Assembly: GCA_039180525.1 (NCBI GenBank)
Contig: JBCDDF010000010.1
Span: 20,620 to 84,619, forward strand
Direction of reading: 5' to 3'
DNA from: Halovulum sp039180525
GTDB taxonomy: Bacteria > Pseudomonadota > Alphaproteobacteria > Rhodobacterales > Rhodobacteraceae
DNA length: 64,000 bases
The notes below the pieces were generated by a model that saw only the letters and a program-made list of their open reading frames with translations, was not told the DNA's origin and ran no database searches. A program made the translations under genes and the position numbers. This document shows positions 18,242-27,614 of the stretch, in pieces; within the stretch, counting starts at the first letter, position 1; each line of letters starts with the position of its first letter.

Positions 18242-19578
18242 TCGGCGGCCAGCGCCACCGGTTCGCCGGCCAGAGAGTTTTTCTCTGCCCGCAGGATCCG
18301 CGCCCGCACGATGGCGCCCGCCTGGCCCGGATCCGCCTGCAGATGCACCGCCTGCAAGTAGGGCGACCGCCCGACCATTTGCCCCGGCATGCGCCCGGGC
18401 TTTTCCAGCAGCACCGGCAGAACCCGGCCCACCATCGCCGTCTGAAACGCGGCCTGGTGTTGGCTCAGCAGGGTCTGCAGACGCTGCAGCCGGTCGGATT
18501 TTGCGGCCTCGTCAACCTCCGCCCGGCCCGCTGCCGGGGTGCCGGGGCGCGAGGAGTACTTGAAAGAATAGGCCTGCGCGTAGCGCACGGTCTCGCACAG
18601 ATCCAGCGTTGCTTGGAAGTCTGCCTCGGTCTCTCCGGGGAAGCCGACGATGAAGTCCCCCGACAGCGCGATATCGGGCCGCGCGGCGCGGACGCGCTCC
18701 AGCACGCGAAGATAGTCCTCGGCGGTGTGTTTGCGGTTCATCGCCGCCAGCACCCGGTCCGCCCCCGACTGCACCGGCAGGTGCAGATAAGGCATCAGTT
18801 TGTCGACCTCCCCGAAGGCTTCGATGAGATCGTCGGTCATGTCGTTGGGATGGCTGGTGGTGAACCGGATCCGCGCCAGCCCGTCGATCTCGGCCAGCCG
18901 GCGCACCAGCCGCGCCAGGCTCCAGGGACCGTCCGGGCCTGCGCCGTGATAGCCGTTGACGTTCTGCCCCAACAGCGTCACCTCGACCACGCCGCGTTCC
19001 ACCAGCGCCTGCGCCTCCTGCACGATGCGCTCGACGGGGCGCGAGACCTCGGCCCCGCGGGTGTAGGGCACGACGCAAAAGGCGCAGAACTTGTCGCACC
19101 CCTCCTGCACGGTCAGAAACGCGGTCGGCGCGCGGCGGGCCAGCGGGCCGCGCGGTGCGGGCAAGTGGTCGAACTTGTCCTCTTCGGGAAAATCGGTGTC
19201 CAGCGCGCGGCCGCCCTTGCGCAATTCCGCCTCCATCGCCGGCAGGCGGTGATAGGCTTGCGGGCCGACGACCAGATCCACCAAAGGCTGGCGGCGGACG
19301 ATCTCCGCCCCTTCGGCCTGGGCCACGCAGCCGGCCACGCCGATCTTCAGGTCCGGGTTTTCCGCCTTCAGCGGCTTCAGCCGGCCAAGTTCGGAATAGA
19401 CCTTCTCGGCCGCCTTTTCACGGATATGGCAAGTGTTCAGCAGGATCATGTCCGCGTCTTCGGCCCGGTCGGTGGGCTGATAACCCGCCGCGGCCAGCGC
19501 GCCGATCATCCGTTCGCTGTCATAGACGTTCATCTGACAGCCATAGGTTTTGATAAACAGCTTCTTCGGCGCGGTCAT
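18238..19578 (-). CDS. miaB: tRNA-2-methylthio-N6-dimethylallyladenosine synthase MiaB
   Basis: The 446-residue radical-SAM methylthiotransferase modifies A37 of tRNAs that read codons starting with U. The N-terminal UPF0004 domain (KTYGCQMNVYDSERM) holds one 4Fe-4S cluster. The radical-SAM CxxxCxxC is in GCDKFCAFCVVPYTRG, and a C-terminal TRAM domain follows. The start at 19578 (MTAPKKLF) was chosen; the longer frame runs into mucR. The 4-bp overlap with arginase puts a housekeeping gene at the head of the arginine block. Confidence 0.95.
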   Translation of the reverse strand: MTAPKKLFIKTYGCQMNVYDSERMIGALAAAGYQPTDRAEDADMILLNTCHIREKAAEKVYSELGRLKPLKAENPDLKIGVAGCVAQAEGAEIVRRQPLVDLVVGPQAYHRLPAMEAELRKGGRALDTDFPEEDKFDHLPAPRGPLARRAPTAFLTVQEGCDKFCAFCVVPYTRGAEVSRPVERIVQEAQALVERGVVEVTLLGQNVNGYHGAGPDGPWSLARLVRRLAEIDGLARIRFTTSHPNDMTDDLIEAFGEVDKLMPYLHLPVQSGADRVLAAMNRKHTAEDYLRVLERVRAARPDIALSGDFIVGFPGETEADFQATLDLCETVRYAQAYSFKYSSRPGTPAAGRAEVDEAAKSDRLQRLQTLLSQHQAAFQTAMVGRVLPVLLEKPGRMPGQMVGRSPYLQAVHLQADPGQAGAIVRARILRAEKNSLAGEPVALAAE

Positions 19579-19591
19579 GGGGCATTGATCC

Positions 19592-19622
19592 AACGAAAAC
19601 GGGCGGTGCCCGGCACCGCCCT
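19592..19622 (-). terminator. Terminator after mucR
   Basis: On the minus strand GGGCGGTGCCGGGCACCGCCC forms an 8-9 bp GC-rich stem followed by GTTTTCGTT. It lies between the mucR stop and the miaB start, so it separates mucR from miaB and the arginine block. Confidence 0.65.
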
Positions 19623-19655
19623 TCTTATCCGCGCCGGGGTGTCCCCGCAATGCGG

Positions 19656-20069
19656 TCAGGATTTCGGCTTGCGCCCCAGACCGTTCTTCTTGGCCAGATC
19701 CTTGCGTTTCATCGAATAGCTCGGCGCGACCATCGGATAATCGGGCTTCAAACCCCATTTTTCGCGGTACTCTTCCGGGGTCATGCCATAGGCGGCCCAA
19801 AGGTGCCGTTTGAGCATCTTCAACTCTTTGCCGTCCTCAAGGCATATGATGTAATCGTTCGTTACCGACTTCTTGATCGGCACGGCAGGCACCAGCTGCT
19901 CGGGCTCGTCCGCACTGGGTTCCGATAACTGGGTCATCGTATCGTAAACCGAGCGCAGCATATCCGTTACTTGCTGCGGTTGAACTGTATTATTGCCGAC
20001 ATAAGAGGAAACCACATCGGCGCTCAACGCCAGAAGCTCTCCCTTATCGACGGTATTTTCGTCCGACAT
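19656..20069 (-). CDS. mucR: MucR/Ros-family transcriptional regulator with altered zinc finger
   Basis: The 137-residue protein has the MucR layout: a variable N-terminus used for oligomerisation, then the Ros-type finger CLEDGKELKMLKRHL, YGMTPEEYREKWGL, DYPMVAPSYS and a basic tail. In Ros the metal is held by Cys, Cys or Asp, and two His. Here Cys, Asp and the first His (KRHL) are present, but the second His position reads Ala/Tyr (HLWAAYG). Zinc-free Ros homologues are known from Mesorhizobium, so it may fold without metal. MucR proteins bind AT-rich DNA and act like H-NS. It stands alone with its own terminator. Confidence 0.9.
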   Translation of the reverse strand: MSDENTVDKGELLALSADVVSSYVGNNTVQPQQVTDMLRSVYDTMTQLSEPSADEPEQLVPAVPIKKSVTNDYIICLEDGKELKMLKRHLWAAYGMTPEEYREKWGLKPDYPMVAPSYSMKRKDLAKKNGLGRKPKS

Positions 20070-20280
20070 GATCTGTTCTTTCCTAGATCTCGGTCGCGGC
20101 TGCCGAAAGTCTTGTCGTTTTCTTTTTCACAGGCGCCGGCGCCTATACCCCAACTAACGAAAACATATTCCCCGGCAAGTATGACGACAACCCGGATTCG
20201 GGCGCGCGTTGTTCACACAATATAGGATTTTGAAATATTATGCGAATTGTTGGTGATCATTCGCACAGCACGACTGCATT

Positions 20281-22308
20281 TTAGGCGACTAGCCCGCGTT
20301 GCTTCAACAGCGCCTCCACACCTGGCAAACTGCCGCGGAACGATTTGTAAAGCTCGGCCGGATCGCGCGACCCGCCGGCGGCATAGACATGCGTGCGAAG
20401 CGCGGCCGCGGTGTCGCTGTCGAAGACATCGCCGGCCTCTTCGAACGCGGCAAAGGCGTCCGCGTCCATGACCTCTGACCACATATAGGAATAGTAGCGC
20501 GCCGCGTAACCGCCGCCGGCAAAGACGTGCTGGAAGTGCGGCGCGGCGTGGCGCATGACGATGGCCTGGGGCATGCCGATCTGGGCCAGCACTTCCGCCT
20601 GACGCGCCAGCGGGTCGGCTGGCGGCGCACCGGTGTGGAACTCCAGATCCACCAGGGCAGAGGCCACGTACTCCACCGTCGCAAAACCCTGATCGAAGGT
20701 TTCCGCCGCGATCAGCCGGTCGCGCAGATCGGCCGGCATGACCTTACCTGCCTGGGCGTGGACGGCAAACTCCGACAGAATCTCCGGCGTGCTCAGCCAG
20801 TGTTCGTAAAGCTGGCTGGGCAGTTCGACGAAATCACGCGGTACGGACGTGCCGGAAATCGAGGCATACGTCACGTCCGACAGCAACCCGTGCAAGGCGT
20901 GACCGAACTCGTGGAACAGCGTACGCGCATCGTCATAGGTCAGCAGCGCCGGCTGCCCGGCTGCGGGTTTGGCGAAGTTGCAGACGTTGATGACGATCGG
21001 GCGCACCTCGCCATCCAGCTTCGACTGCGACCGAAACCCCGAACACCACGCGCCCGACCGTTTGCCGCCGCGGTTGAAGTAGTCGCCGATGAAAACGCCC
21101 ATGTGCCGGTCGCCTTGGCGCACCTCCCACATGCGCGCGTCCGGATGCGGCACCGGGCCGTCCAGCGGTCGGAACGAAAGCCCGAACAGGCGTGTGGCGC
21201 AGGCGAAAGCCGCCTCGATCAACTTGTCGAGTTGCAGATAGGGCTTGATCTGCGCCTCGTCCAAATCGTGCAGTTGGCGTTGCAGTCGGGCCGCGTAGTA
21301 GCGCCAATCCCACGGCATCAGATCGCCGTTGATCCCGTCGCCATGCATCAGCCCGGCCAGGGTTTCCGCGTCGCGGTCCGCGGCGGCCTTGGCCGGCGCC
21401 CAGACCCGCATCAGCAGATCGCGCACAGCGCCGGGGGTCTTCGCCATCTCCGTTTCCAGCGTGAAACTGGCAAAGTCGTCATGGCCCAGCAACGCGGCGC
21501 GTTCGGCGCGCAATTGCAGCGTTTCGGTCAGGATGTCCGCGGTCGCGGTCTCCGCCCGCGTCGCGCCGCGCCCTGTCCAGGCCTCGAACGCCTGGCGGCG
21601 CAGGTCGCGGCGCGTCGCGCTTTGCAAGAACGGCACGATCAAGCTGCGCGACAAGGTGACGGCGTGGCCGTCCAGCCCCCGCTCGGCGGCCGCCCCGGCG
21701 GCGGCGGAGATCACGTCATCGGGCAGCCCGTCCAGATCCTCGGCCGCTAGAGGCAGCACCCAGTCTTCCTCATCTTTCTGCACGCGCTGCGCGAAATCGG
21801 TGCCCAGCGCGGCCAGCCGCTCGGCGATCTCTGCCAGCCGGGCGCGGTCGGGCGCTGACAGTTCGGCACCCGCCCGCACGAACGCACGCCGGGTCAGCAT
21901 CAGGACGCGGGCCTGTTCTTCCGTCAGCCCCAGCGTGTCGCGCCGCGCCCAAAGATCGGCGATGCGCGCATAAAGCGGCTGATTGAGCGTCAGCCGGCTG
22001 TAGAACGCCGCCAGCCGGGGCGACAGATCTCGCTGCAGCGCTTTGATCGTGTCGTTGGCGTCCGTCCCGGCTTTGTTGAAGAATACCGCCGCGACCCGTT
22101 CCAGATCCGCATCGGCGCGTTCCAACGCCTCGATGGTATTGGCGAAATCCGGTGCCGCCTCTGCCCCCGCGATGGCGTCTATGGCAGCTTGGGCCCGTTC
22201 CAGCGCGGCGTCGAAGGCCGGCGCGAAATCGGCATCGCCGATACGATCGAACGGCGGCAGGGCGAACGGACCCTGCCAGGCGGACAGAAGCGGATTGGTA
22301 TCGGTCAT
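20281..22308 (-). CDS. dcp: M3-family metallopeptidase, peptidyl-dipeptidase Dcp type
   Basis: The 675-residue zinc peptidase has HEFGHALHG (zinc His, Glu, His) and a downstream glutamate in DFVELPSQLYEHW. Sequence colouring from memory of E. coli Dcp fits (DLDEAQIKPY, VCNFAKPAAG, GGGYAARYYSYMWSE) better than oligopeptidase A. It has no signal peptide, so it should act in the cytoplasm, trimming dipeptides from short peptides. It ends 9 bp downstream of the ABC permease start codon region (22318), suggesting cotranscription with the permease on the minus strand. Confidence 0.87.
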   Translation of the reverse strand: MTDTNPLLSAWQGPFALPPFDRIGDADFAPAFDAALERAQAAIDAIAGAEAAPDFANTIEALERADADLERVAAVFFNKAGTDANDTIKALQRDLSPRLAAFYSRLTLNQPLYARIADLWARRDTLGLTEEQARVLMLTRRAFVRAGAELSAPDRARLAEIAERLAALGTDFAQRVQKDEEDWVLPLAAEDLDGLPDDVISAAAGAAAERGLDGHAVTLSRSLIVPFLQSATRRDLRRQAFEAWTGRGATRAETATADILTETLQLRAERAALLGHDDFASFTLETEMAKTPGAVRDLLMRVWAPAKAAADRDAETLAGLMHGDGINGDLMPWDWRYYAARLQRQLHDLDEAQIKPYLQLDKLIEAAFACATRLFGLSFRPLDGPVPHPDARMWEVRQGDRHMGVFIGDYFNRGGKRSGAWCSGFRSQSKLDGEVRPIVINVCNFAKPAAGQPALLTYDDARTLFHEFGHALHGLLSDVTYASISGTSVPRDFVELPSQLYEHWLSTPEILSEFAVHAQAGKVMPADLRDRLIAAETFDQGFATVEYVASALVDLEFHTGAPPADPLARQAEVLAQIGMPQAIVMRHAAPHFQHVFAGGGYAARYYSYMWSEVMDADAFAAFEEAGDVFDSDTAAALRTHVYAAGGSRDPAELYKSFRGSLPGVEALLKQRGLVA

Positions 22309-22317
22309 GGCGGCCCT

Positions 22318-23112
22318 TCAGCTTTGGCGTTGCCGCAGCGCACGTTCCAGCCGGCGCAGGCACAGCGACAGGGTTATGGTGAGTGCCAGGTAGATATAGG
22401 CGACGATGTTGTAAGTCTCGAAATAGCGGAAGGATCCGGCGGCGTAGAGCTTGCCCAGTTGGGTGATGTCGGTGACGCCCAGGATCGACACCAGGCTCGA
22501 ATCCTTCACCATTGCAATGAAGTCGTTGCCCAGCGGCGGCAGGATGGTGCGAATGGCCTGCGGCAGAACCACCAAGCGAAACCGTTGCCAGCCGTTCAGG
22601 CCCAGCGCCTCCGCCGCCTCGATCTGGCCGCGGTCGACGGATTGGATGCCGGCGCGAAACACCTCGGCAATGAAGGCGGAATAGCCGATGGTCAGTGCGA
22701 TGATGGCGCGCCACAGGAAAGAGATGTCGCGCGTGCGCAGCGGCTCCAGCCCCAATGGCTCCAGCACCGCATTGGCCATCGCGACCAACGCGGGTGCGAA
22801 GACGAACGCGATGTAGAGCAGCAGCACCAGGATCGGGATGCCGCGGATCACCTCGATGTAAAGCCGCGCCGCCTGGCGCAGCAGCACGAAGCGCGACAGC
22901 GACGCGACCGCCAGCACCAGCCCGATGGCGCAGGCCGACGCGAAGCCCACGCCGGTGACGAACAGCGTCACCCCGACCCCGCGGGAGACGGCGGCGAAGA
23001 TTTCACTGTACAGATCGTCCTGCGCGACCCGCCAACCCAGATAAAGCCCTGTTCCGGCGACCAGCAGCAGCCAATACGGAAACTCTCGGCGTTCGGCGCT
23101 GGGCGGGGTCAT
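22318..23112 (-). CDS. Amino-acid ABC transporter permease
   Basis: The 264-residue PAAT-family permease has about five hydrophobic segments. The EAA loop reads RGQIEAAEALGLNGWQRFRLVVLPQA (abbreviated to its core EAAEALGLNGW). It lies 25 bp downstream of a binding-protein gene. No ATPase and no second permease are adjacent, so it may homodimerise and borrow an ATPase, possibly the one at 15458 or another elsewhere. Confidence 0.88.
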   Translation of the reverse strand: MTPPSAERREFPYWLLLVAGTGLYLGWRVAQDDLYSEIFAAVSRGVGVTLFVTGVGFASACAIGLVLAVASLSRFVLLRQAARLYIEVIRGIPILVLLLYIAFVFAPALVAMANAVLEPLGLEPLRTRDISFLWRAIIALTIGYSAFIAEVFRAGIQSVDRGQIEAAEALGLNGWQRFRLVVLPQAIRTILPPLGNDFIAMVKDSSLVSILGVTDITQLGKLYAAGSFRYFETYNIVAYIYLALTITLSLCLRRLERALRQRQS

Positions 23113-23137
23113 CGGGCCCCGCCCCCCGGCAAAAGCA

Positions 23138-23932
23138 TCATCCGCCGAAGCTGTAGTCCAGGAACCACTTCTTGTTCAGCGCGTCCAACGACCCGTCCGC
23201 GCGCATTGCCGCGATTCCCGCATTGAACGGCGCCACCAGATCGGAGCCCTTGGGAAAGATGAAGCCGAAATCCTCCGTCCCCAGTGCCTCTCCGACCAGT
23301 TTCAGCGCGTCCGGATTGGCACGGACGTAGCCCTCGCCGGCTGTGCCGTCGGTCAACACCATATCGATGTCGCCGGTGCGCAGCGCCTGCACCTGGGCGC
23401 CGAAAGTCTCGAAGAGTTTGATGCGCGGGTTCGCCTCATCGCCGTCCAGCACGTCATAGACGCCCACGTAAAACGGCGTCGTGCCAGGTTGGGCGCCCAT
23501 CAACAGTTCCGCGTCGCCGGCAAAGCCCGCGGCATCGGTGAAACGGTCCTCTTCCGCGCGCACCAGCATGAACATCTCCGAGCGCATGTAAGGGTCAGAG
23601 AAGTCGACCTGCTCCGCGCGATCCTCGCGAATGGTGATGCCGGTCATGCCCATGTCGTACTGGCCGGCGCTGACGGCGGCGATCATCGCGTCCCAACTGG
23701 TGTTTTCGATGACCGGCGTGAAGTTCAGCCGCGCGGCCAGATCCGCGATCGCATCGTATTCCCAGCCGATCGCATCGCCGGTGCCGGGTTCGATGAACTG
23801 CAGCGGCGGATAGGCGTTTTCGGTGACGATGACGACCTCGCGCCCGCCCAGATCAGGCAGGTCCGCGGCCGTGGCAGCACCCGCGACCAGCGCGATGGCC
23901 GCGGCGGCCAGGCGCGTGATGGCATTGATCAT
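23138..23932 (-). CDS. Periplasmic amino-acid binding protein
   Basis: The 264-residue protein has a signal peptide of about 22 residues ending GAATAA. The mature part has VIVTENAYPPLQFIEP and the family motif YDMGMTGITIREDRAEQVDF, both typical of family 3 solute-binding proteins. The start at 23932 (MINAITRL) was chosen because only it gives a proper signal peptide. Paired with the permease downstream. The ligand is unknown; no catabolic gene beside it gives a hint apart from the Dcp peptidase. Confidence 0.88.
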   Translation of the reverse strand: MINAITRLAAAAIALVAGAATAADLPDLGGREVVIVTENAYPPLQFIEPGTGDAIGWEYDAIADLAARLNFTPVIENTSWDAMIAAVSAGQYDMGMTGITIREDRAEQVDFSDPYMRSEMFMLVRAEEDRFTDAAGFAGDAELLMGAQPGTTPFYVGVYDVLDGDEANPRIKLFETFGAQVQALRTGDIDMVLTDGTAGEGYVRANPDALKLVGEALGTEDFGFIFPKGSDLVAPFNAGIAAMRADGSLDALNKKWFLDYSFGG

Positions 23933-24101
23933 GTCTCGCTCTCCCCTTGGTTGGACGGCGACGAGTATGGCCATGCGCGGGCAAGCGTGGCAAGGCGCCG
24001 CGCCCACCGCCACAGATCGGCCCCGAAATCGCCGCATCCTTATGCACGTTAACGAATAGGTGAGATTTGTGGGTGAACTATAGGGGTGGAGAGGCGGTCC
24101 G

Positions 24102-25010
24102 ATGACGGTCCCGAAACGTCAATTCAAATATCAGGTCGAGCCCGAGCCGCCGAAGAAAAGGCGCGGCGGCGGCGGGCGGTTCTTTTTGAACATGCTGGCG
24201 CTTGGCGCGGCAGTCGCCGGTGGCATCTATCTGATGCCGGCCGAGGACCGTCAGGAAATCCTGGGCGGCGTGCTGGCGCGGCTGGAACAGATCAAGGGCG
24301 GCGATCTGGCCGCGGTCACACCGACATCGGCGGAAAACCCCGCCCCCGCCCCCGCTTCGGCCGGTGGCGCTGCCGCCGCGGCGCCGGCGGGCGGCGATGG
24401 GATCATGTCGTTTCTGGCAGGTCTTATCGGGTCGGCCGGGGGCAGCGGCGCGCCCAAGGGCGTGGCCAAGATCGACATCCGCCACTTCCCGCTGGCCTAT
24501 AATTCCTGGCAGCGGACGGACTATCTGTCCGCCGGAACCGCCGAACAGGCGATGCGCACGATGGACCGGCTGCTGGGCAGCGGCACCACAAGCATGGCCG
24601 ATGAGGATGCGATCCTTGACCGGACCGCCGCGATCTATCGCAGCGGGCGCACGCGGTTGATGATCTTGATCGAATCCGCCCCGCCGATCGCGCCTGAACC
24701 CGCGCCGGTGGTGATGACCACAGTCTCCGACCCGGCGCAGACCAGCCCCGCGAAGCTGACCGATGTCACTGCAGAGCCCGACGCCCCACCCCCTGCGCCG
24801 CCGTTCAACCAGACGATCCCCGGTTTGCCCGTGGTGGTGCTGGACGATGTGAAATTCTCCGACGTCTCGGGCGGAAAAAAGGGCGTGCTGGATCTCAAGG
24901 CCCAGTTCGCCAACGGTGTCACGATCTATCTGCGCGGCCGGGCTTCGCACCGGGTGGCCGAGGACTTTCTGTCCCGCACCAATCTGGACGCGCTCGGCAT
25001 CCGGCTCTGA
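24102..25010 (+). CDS. Unknown membrane-anchored protein with Pro/Ala-rich linker
   Basis: I do not recognise this 302-residue protein. It has a basic N-terminus (KKRRGGGGR), one membrane helix at about residues 27-45, and an Ala/Pro/Gly-rich linker at about 65-110. A folded segment (DIRHFPLAYNSWQRTDYL) follows, then a second Pro-rich stretch near 190-240, and a C-terminal segment that includes FANGVTIYLRGRASHRVAEDF. The topology predicts a cytoplasmic start and a periplasmic body, somewhat like divisome or secretion linker proteins, but no motif supports a function. The gene is divergent from the binding protein and 90 bp upstream of the dehydrogenase gene. Confidence 0.7.
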   Translation: MTVPKRQFKYQVEPEPPKKRRGGGGRFFLNMLALGAAVAGGIYLMPAEDRQEILGGVLARLEQIKGGDLAAVTPTSAENPAPAPASAGGAAAAAPAGGDGIMSFLAGLIGSAGGSGAPKGVAKIDIRHFPLAYNSWQRTDYLSAGTAEQAMRTMDRLLGSGTTSMADEDAILDRTAAIYRSGRTRLMILIESAPPIAPEPAPVVMTTVSDPAQTSPAKLTDVTAEPDAPPPAPPFNQTIPGLPVVVLDDVKFSDVSGGKKGVLDLKAQFANGVTIYLRGRASHRVAEDFLSRTNLDALGIRL

Positions 25011-25100
25011 GGTCGTTTTCCTAACCCGGTTCGTCGGTGAGGCGTGTCCGCACCGCGCCCGATCCGCCATGCTGAACTCCGCAGGACGTGGGGAGGCTTC

Positions 25101-27614
25101 ATGGCGGAACGGGTCAAGGCGGTTGTGGTCGGCGGCGGCGCGGTGGGCGCCGCTGTCGCGTATCACCTGGCACGCGCGGGCTGGCGCGACGTGGTACTGC
25201 TGGAACGCGACGAACTGACCTCTGGCTCGACCTGGCACGCGGCGGGGCTGCTGCCGCTGTTCAACATGGGTTACGCCACCAGCCACATCCACGACTATTC
25301 GGTGAAGTTCTACAAGACGCTTGAGGCGGAGACGGCGCTCAACCCCGGTTTCAGCGTTGTCGGCAATCTGCGCATGGCGCAAAGCCAGGACCGGGTGGAC
25401 GAGTTCCAGCTTTACGCCTCCACCGCCGAAACCGTGGGCATCCCCTATGAATGGCTGGAGCCGGACGAGATCAAGCGCCGCTATCCGCTGGTCCGGACCG
25501 ACGATCTGAAAGGCGCACTGCTCCACCCGACCGACGGCTATATCAACCCGGCGGACGTGACCCAGGCCATGGCCAAGGGCGCGCGCCAGCACGGCGCGCG
25601 GATCCTGCGCAAACGCCAGGTCGATGCCTATGAGTGGACCGGTGAAAGCTGGCTGGTGCGCGGCACAGCAATGGTCGACCGCGGCGGCAATCTGGTGCCG
25701 GCCGAGGAGACCTTCGAGATCGAGGCCGAGCATGTCGTGACCGCCACCGGCAACCATGCCCAGCGCACCGCGGCGCTGTTGGGCATAAAGATCCCCGCGA
25801 TCTCGGTGGAACACCAGTATATCGTCACCGAACCCGACCCGGCGCTGGTCGCCTGGCGCCGCGACAATCCCGAACATCCCGTCCTGCGCGACGCCGATGC
25901 GAAATGGTATGTGCGCGAGGAACGTGGCGGCTGGATCTTGGGCCCATATGAAGATGGCGCCCCTGCCCGCTTCCAATACAGCGTACCCGACAGTTTCCGC
26001 GCCGATTTGTTCCCACTTGATCTGGAGCGGATCGAGGCCGAATACCTGTCGATGATCCACCGCATTCCATCCTCTGAAACCGCCGGGCTGAAGGACGATT
26101 TCAACGGCCCGATCTGTTACACGCCCGACGGCAATCCGCTGGTCGGCCGTGCGCCGGGGCTGCAGAACATGTGGCTGGCCGAGGGGTTTTCCTTTGGCAT
26201 CACCGCCGCTGGGGGCACCGGGCACTACCTGGCACAGATGATGGTCGAGGGCGAGGCAGAGATCGACATGGCGGCGCTGGACCCCAAGCGCTACGGGCCG
26301 TGGATGACAACCGAATACGCCGCGCGCAAGAATGAGGAATGCTATTCCCACGTCTATGTCCTCCACCACCCGGATGAGGAGCGGGAGGCCTGCCGACCCT
26401 TGCGCACCGCGCCCGCCTATGACCGGCAAAAGGCCCTGGGCGCGCAATTCGGTCAGGTGAACGGCTGGGAGCGACCGAACTACTACGGGCCCAAGGATGC
26501 ACCAGACCATTTCGACCGCGCGGCCCGGTCCTTCCGGCGCGGCGGTTGGTGGGCTTACGCGGAGGCGGAGGCGCGCGCCGTGCGCGAGGGCGTGGGGCTG
26601 ATCGATGCGTCTGCCTTTGCCAAGCACCGATTGACCGGTCCGGGCGCGACCGCCTTTCTGGACTGGTTCACCTGCAACAGGCTGCCCCGGGTCGGCCGCA
26701 TCAACCTGACCTATGCGCTGACCGATGCCGGCACGACGCATACGGAATACACCATCGTCCGGCTGGCAGAGAACGACTATTACCTGGTCAGCGCCGGGGC
26801 CTGGCATGCCTATGACCAGGATTACCTCTACCGCGCGATCTGGGATGCGGAGGACCGATTTGGGCGCATCAACGAAGAGGACGTGACCACGCAGTGGGGC
26901 GCCTTTGCGCTGGCCGGGCCCAAGGCGCGCGACGTGCTGCAGAGCCTGATCACCGACGCCGATCCGGACACCGCGCTATCGAACAAGCGGTTCCCCTGGC
27001 TGAGCGCGCGCGAGGTCGAGTTGAAGATGTGCCCGGTCCGCGCAATCCGCGTCGCCTATACTGGGGAGTTGGGCTGGGAACTGCACCACCCCATGGAGAT
27101 GCAGACCTATCTATGGGACCGCCTGATGGAGGCCGGCGCCGCACACGGCCTGACGCCGGTGGGCGCGCGGGCGCAGAACTGGCTGCGGCAGGAGAAATCC
27201 TATCGCGCCTTCGGCACCGAATTGGGCCGCGACGCGACCCCGCAGGAGGCCGGGCTGGACCGGTTCATCGATCTGGAAAAGGACTTTCGCGGCAAGGCGG
27301 CGATGGTAGAGACCGGCATCCGCAGCCGCTGTGTCACGCTGCTGATCGACGGCCCCGCGGATGCCGACCCCTGGGGGCGCGAGGCGCTTTACGCGGGCGA
27401 CGCGAAAGTCGGCCGGCTGACCTCTGGCGGATATTCCGTGGCGTTTGGCCAGTCTATCGGCATGGGTTACGTGTCGCCGGACCATGCCGCGCCGGGCACC
27501 GCCCTTCACGTGCGGATGCAGGGCCGGCTGTGGCCCGCCCGGGTGACCGAGGATTGCCCCTATGACGGGGCCAATGCCCGCATCCGCGCCGATGTCGGCA
27601 CACCGGTTCGGTGA
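25101..27614 (+). CDS. Dimethylglycine/sarcosine dehydrogenase-like FAD protein with GcvT domain
   Basis: The 837-residue protein joins an N-terminal DAO-type FAD domain to a C-terminal aminomethyltransferase (GcvT-like, folate-binding) domain. The dinucleotide motif VVGGGAVGAAVAYHLA starts near residue 9. TSGSTWHAAGL places His46 where dimethylglycine and sarcosine dehydrogenases bind FAD covalently. Such enzymes demethylate N-methyl glycines from betaine breakdown and pass the one-carbon unit to tetrahydrofolate. The start at 25101 is backed by GGGGAGG 5-6 bp upstream; a start at 25044 lacks this. The exact substrate (dimethylglycine, sarcosine or another methylated amine) cannot be told by eye. 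Confidence 0.88.
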   Translation: MAERVKAVVVGGGAVGAAVAYHLARAGWRDVVLLERDELTSGSTWHAAGLLPLFNMGYATSHIHDYSVKFYKTLEAETALNPGFSVVGNLRMAQSQDRVDEFQLYASTAETVGIPYEWLEPDEIKRRYPLVRTDDLKGALLHPTDGYINPADVTQAMAKGARQHGARILRKRQVDAYEWTGESWLVRGTAMVDRGGNLVPAEETFEIEAEHVVTATGNHAQRTAALLGIKIPAISVEHQYIVTEPDPALVAWRRDNPEHPVLRDADAKWYVREERGGWILGPYEDGAPARFQYSVPDSFRADLFPLDLERIEAEYLSMIHRIPSSETAGLKDDFNGPICYTPDGNPLVGRAPGLQNMWLAEGFSFGITAAGGTGHYLAQMMVEGEAEIDMAALDPKRYGPWMTTEYAARKNEECYSHVYVLHHPDEEREACRPLRTAPAYDRQKALGAQFGQVNGWERPNYYGPKDAPDHFDRAARSFRRGGWWAYAEAEARAVREGVGLIDASAFAKHRLTGPGATAFLDWFTCNRLPRVGRINLTYALTDAGTTHTEYTIVRLAENDYYLVSAGAWHAYDQDYLYRAIWDAEDRFGRINEEDVTTQWGAFALAGPKARDVLQSLITDADPDTALSNKRFPWLSAREVELKMCPVRAIRVAYTGELGWELHHPMEMQTYLWDRLMEAGAAHGLTPVGARAQNWLRQEKSYRAFGTELGRDATPQEAGLDRFIDLEKDFRGKAAMVETGIRSRCVTLLIDGPADADPWGREALYAGDAKVGRLTSGGYSVAFGQSIGMGYVSPDHAAPGTALHVRMQGRLWPARVTEDCPYDGANARIRADVGTPVR

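Noticed and set aside
24078..26807. A 909-codon minus-strand frame over the unknown gene and dehydrogenase
   Set aside because: It runs through two plus-strand genes with clear motifs and shows only reversed-codon composition.
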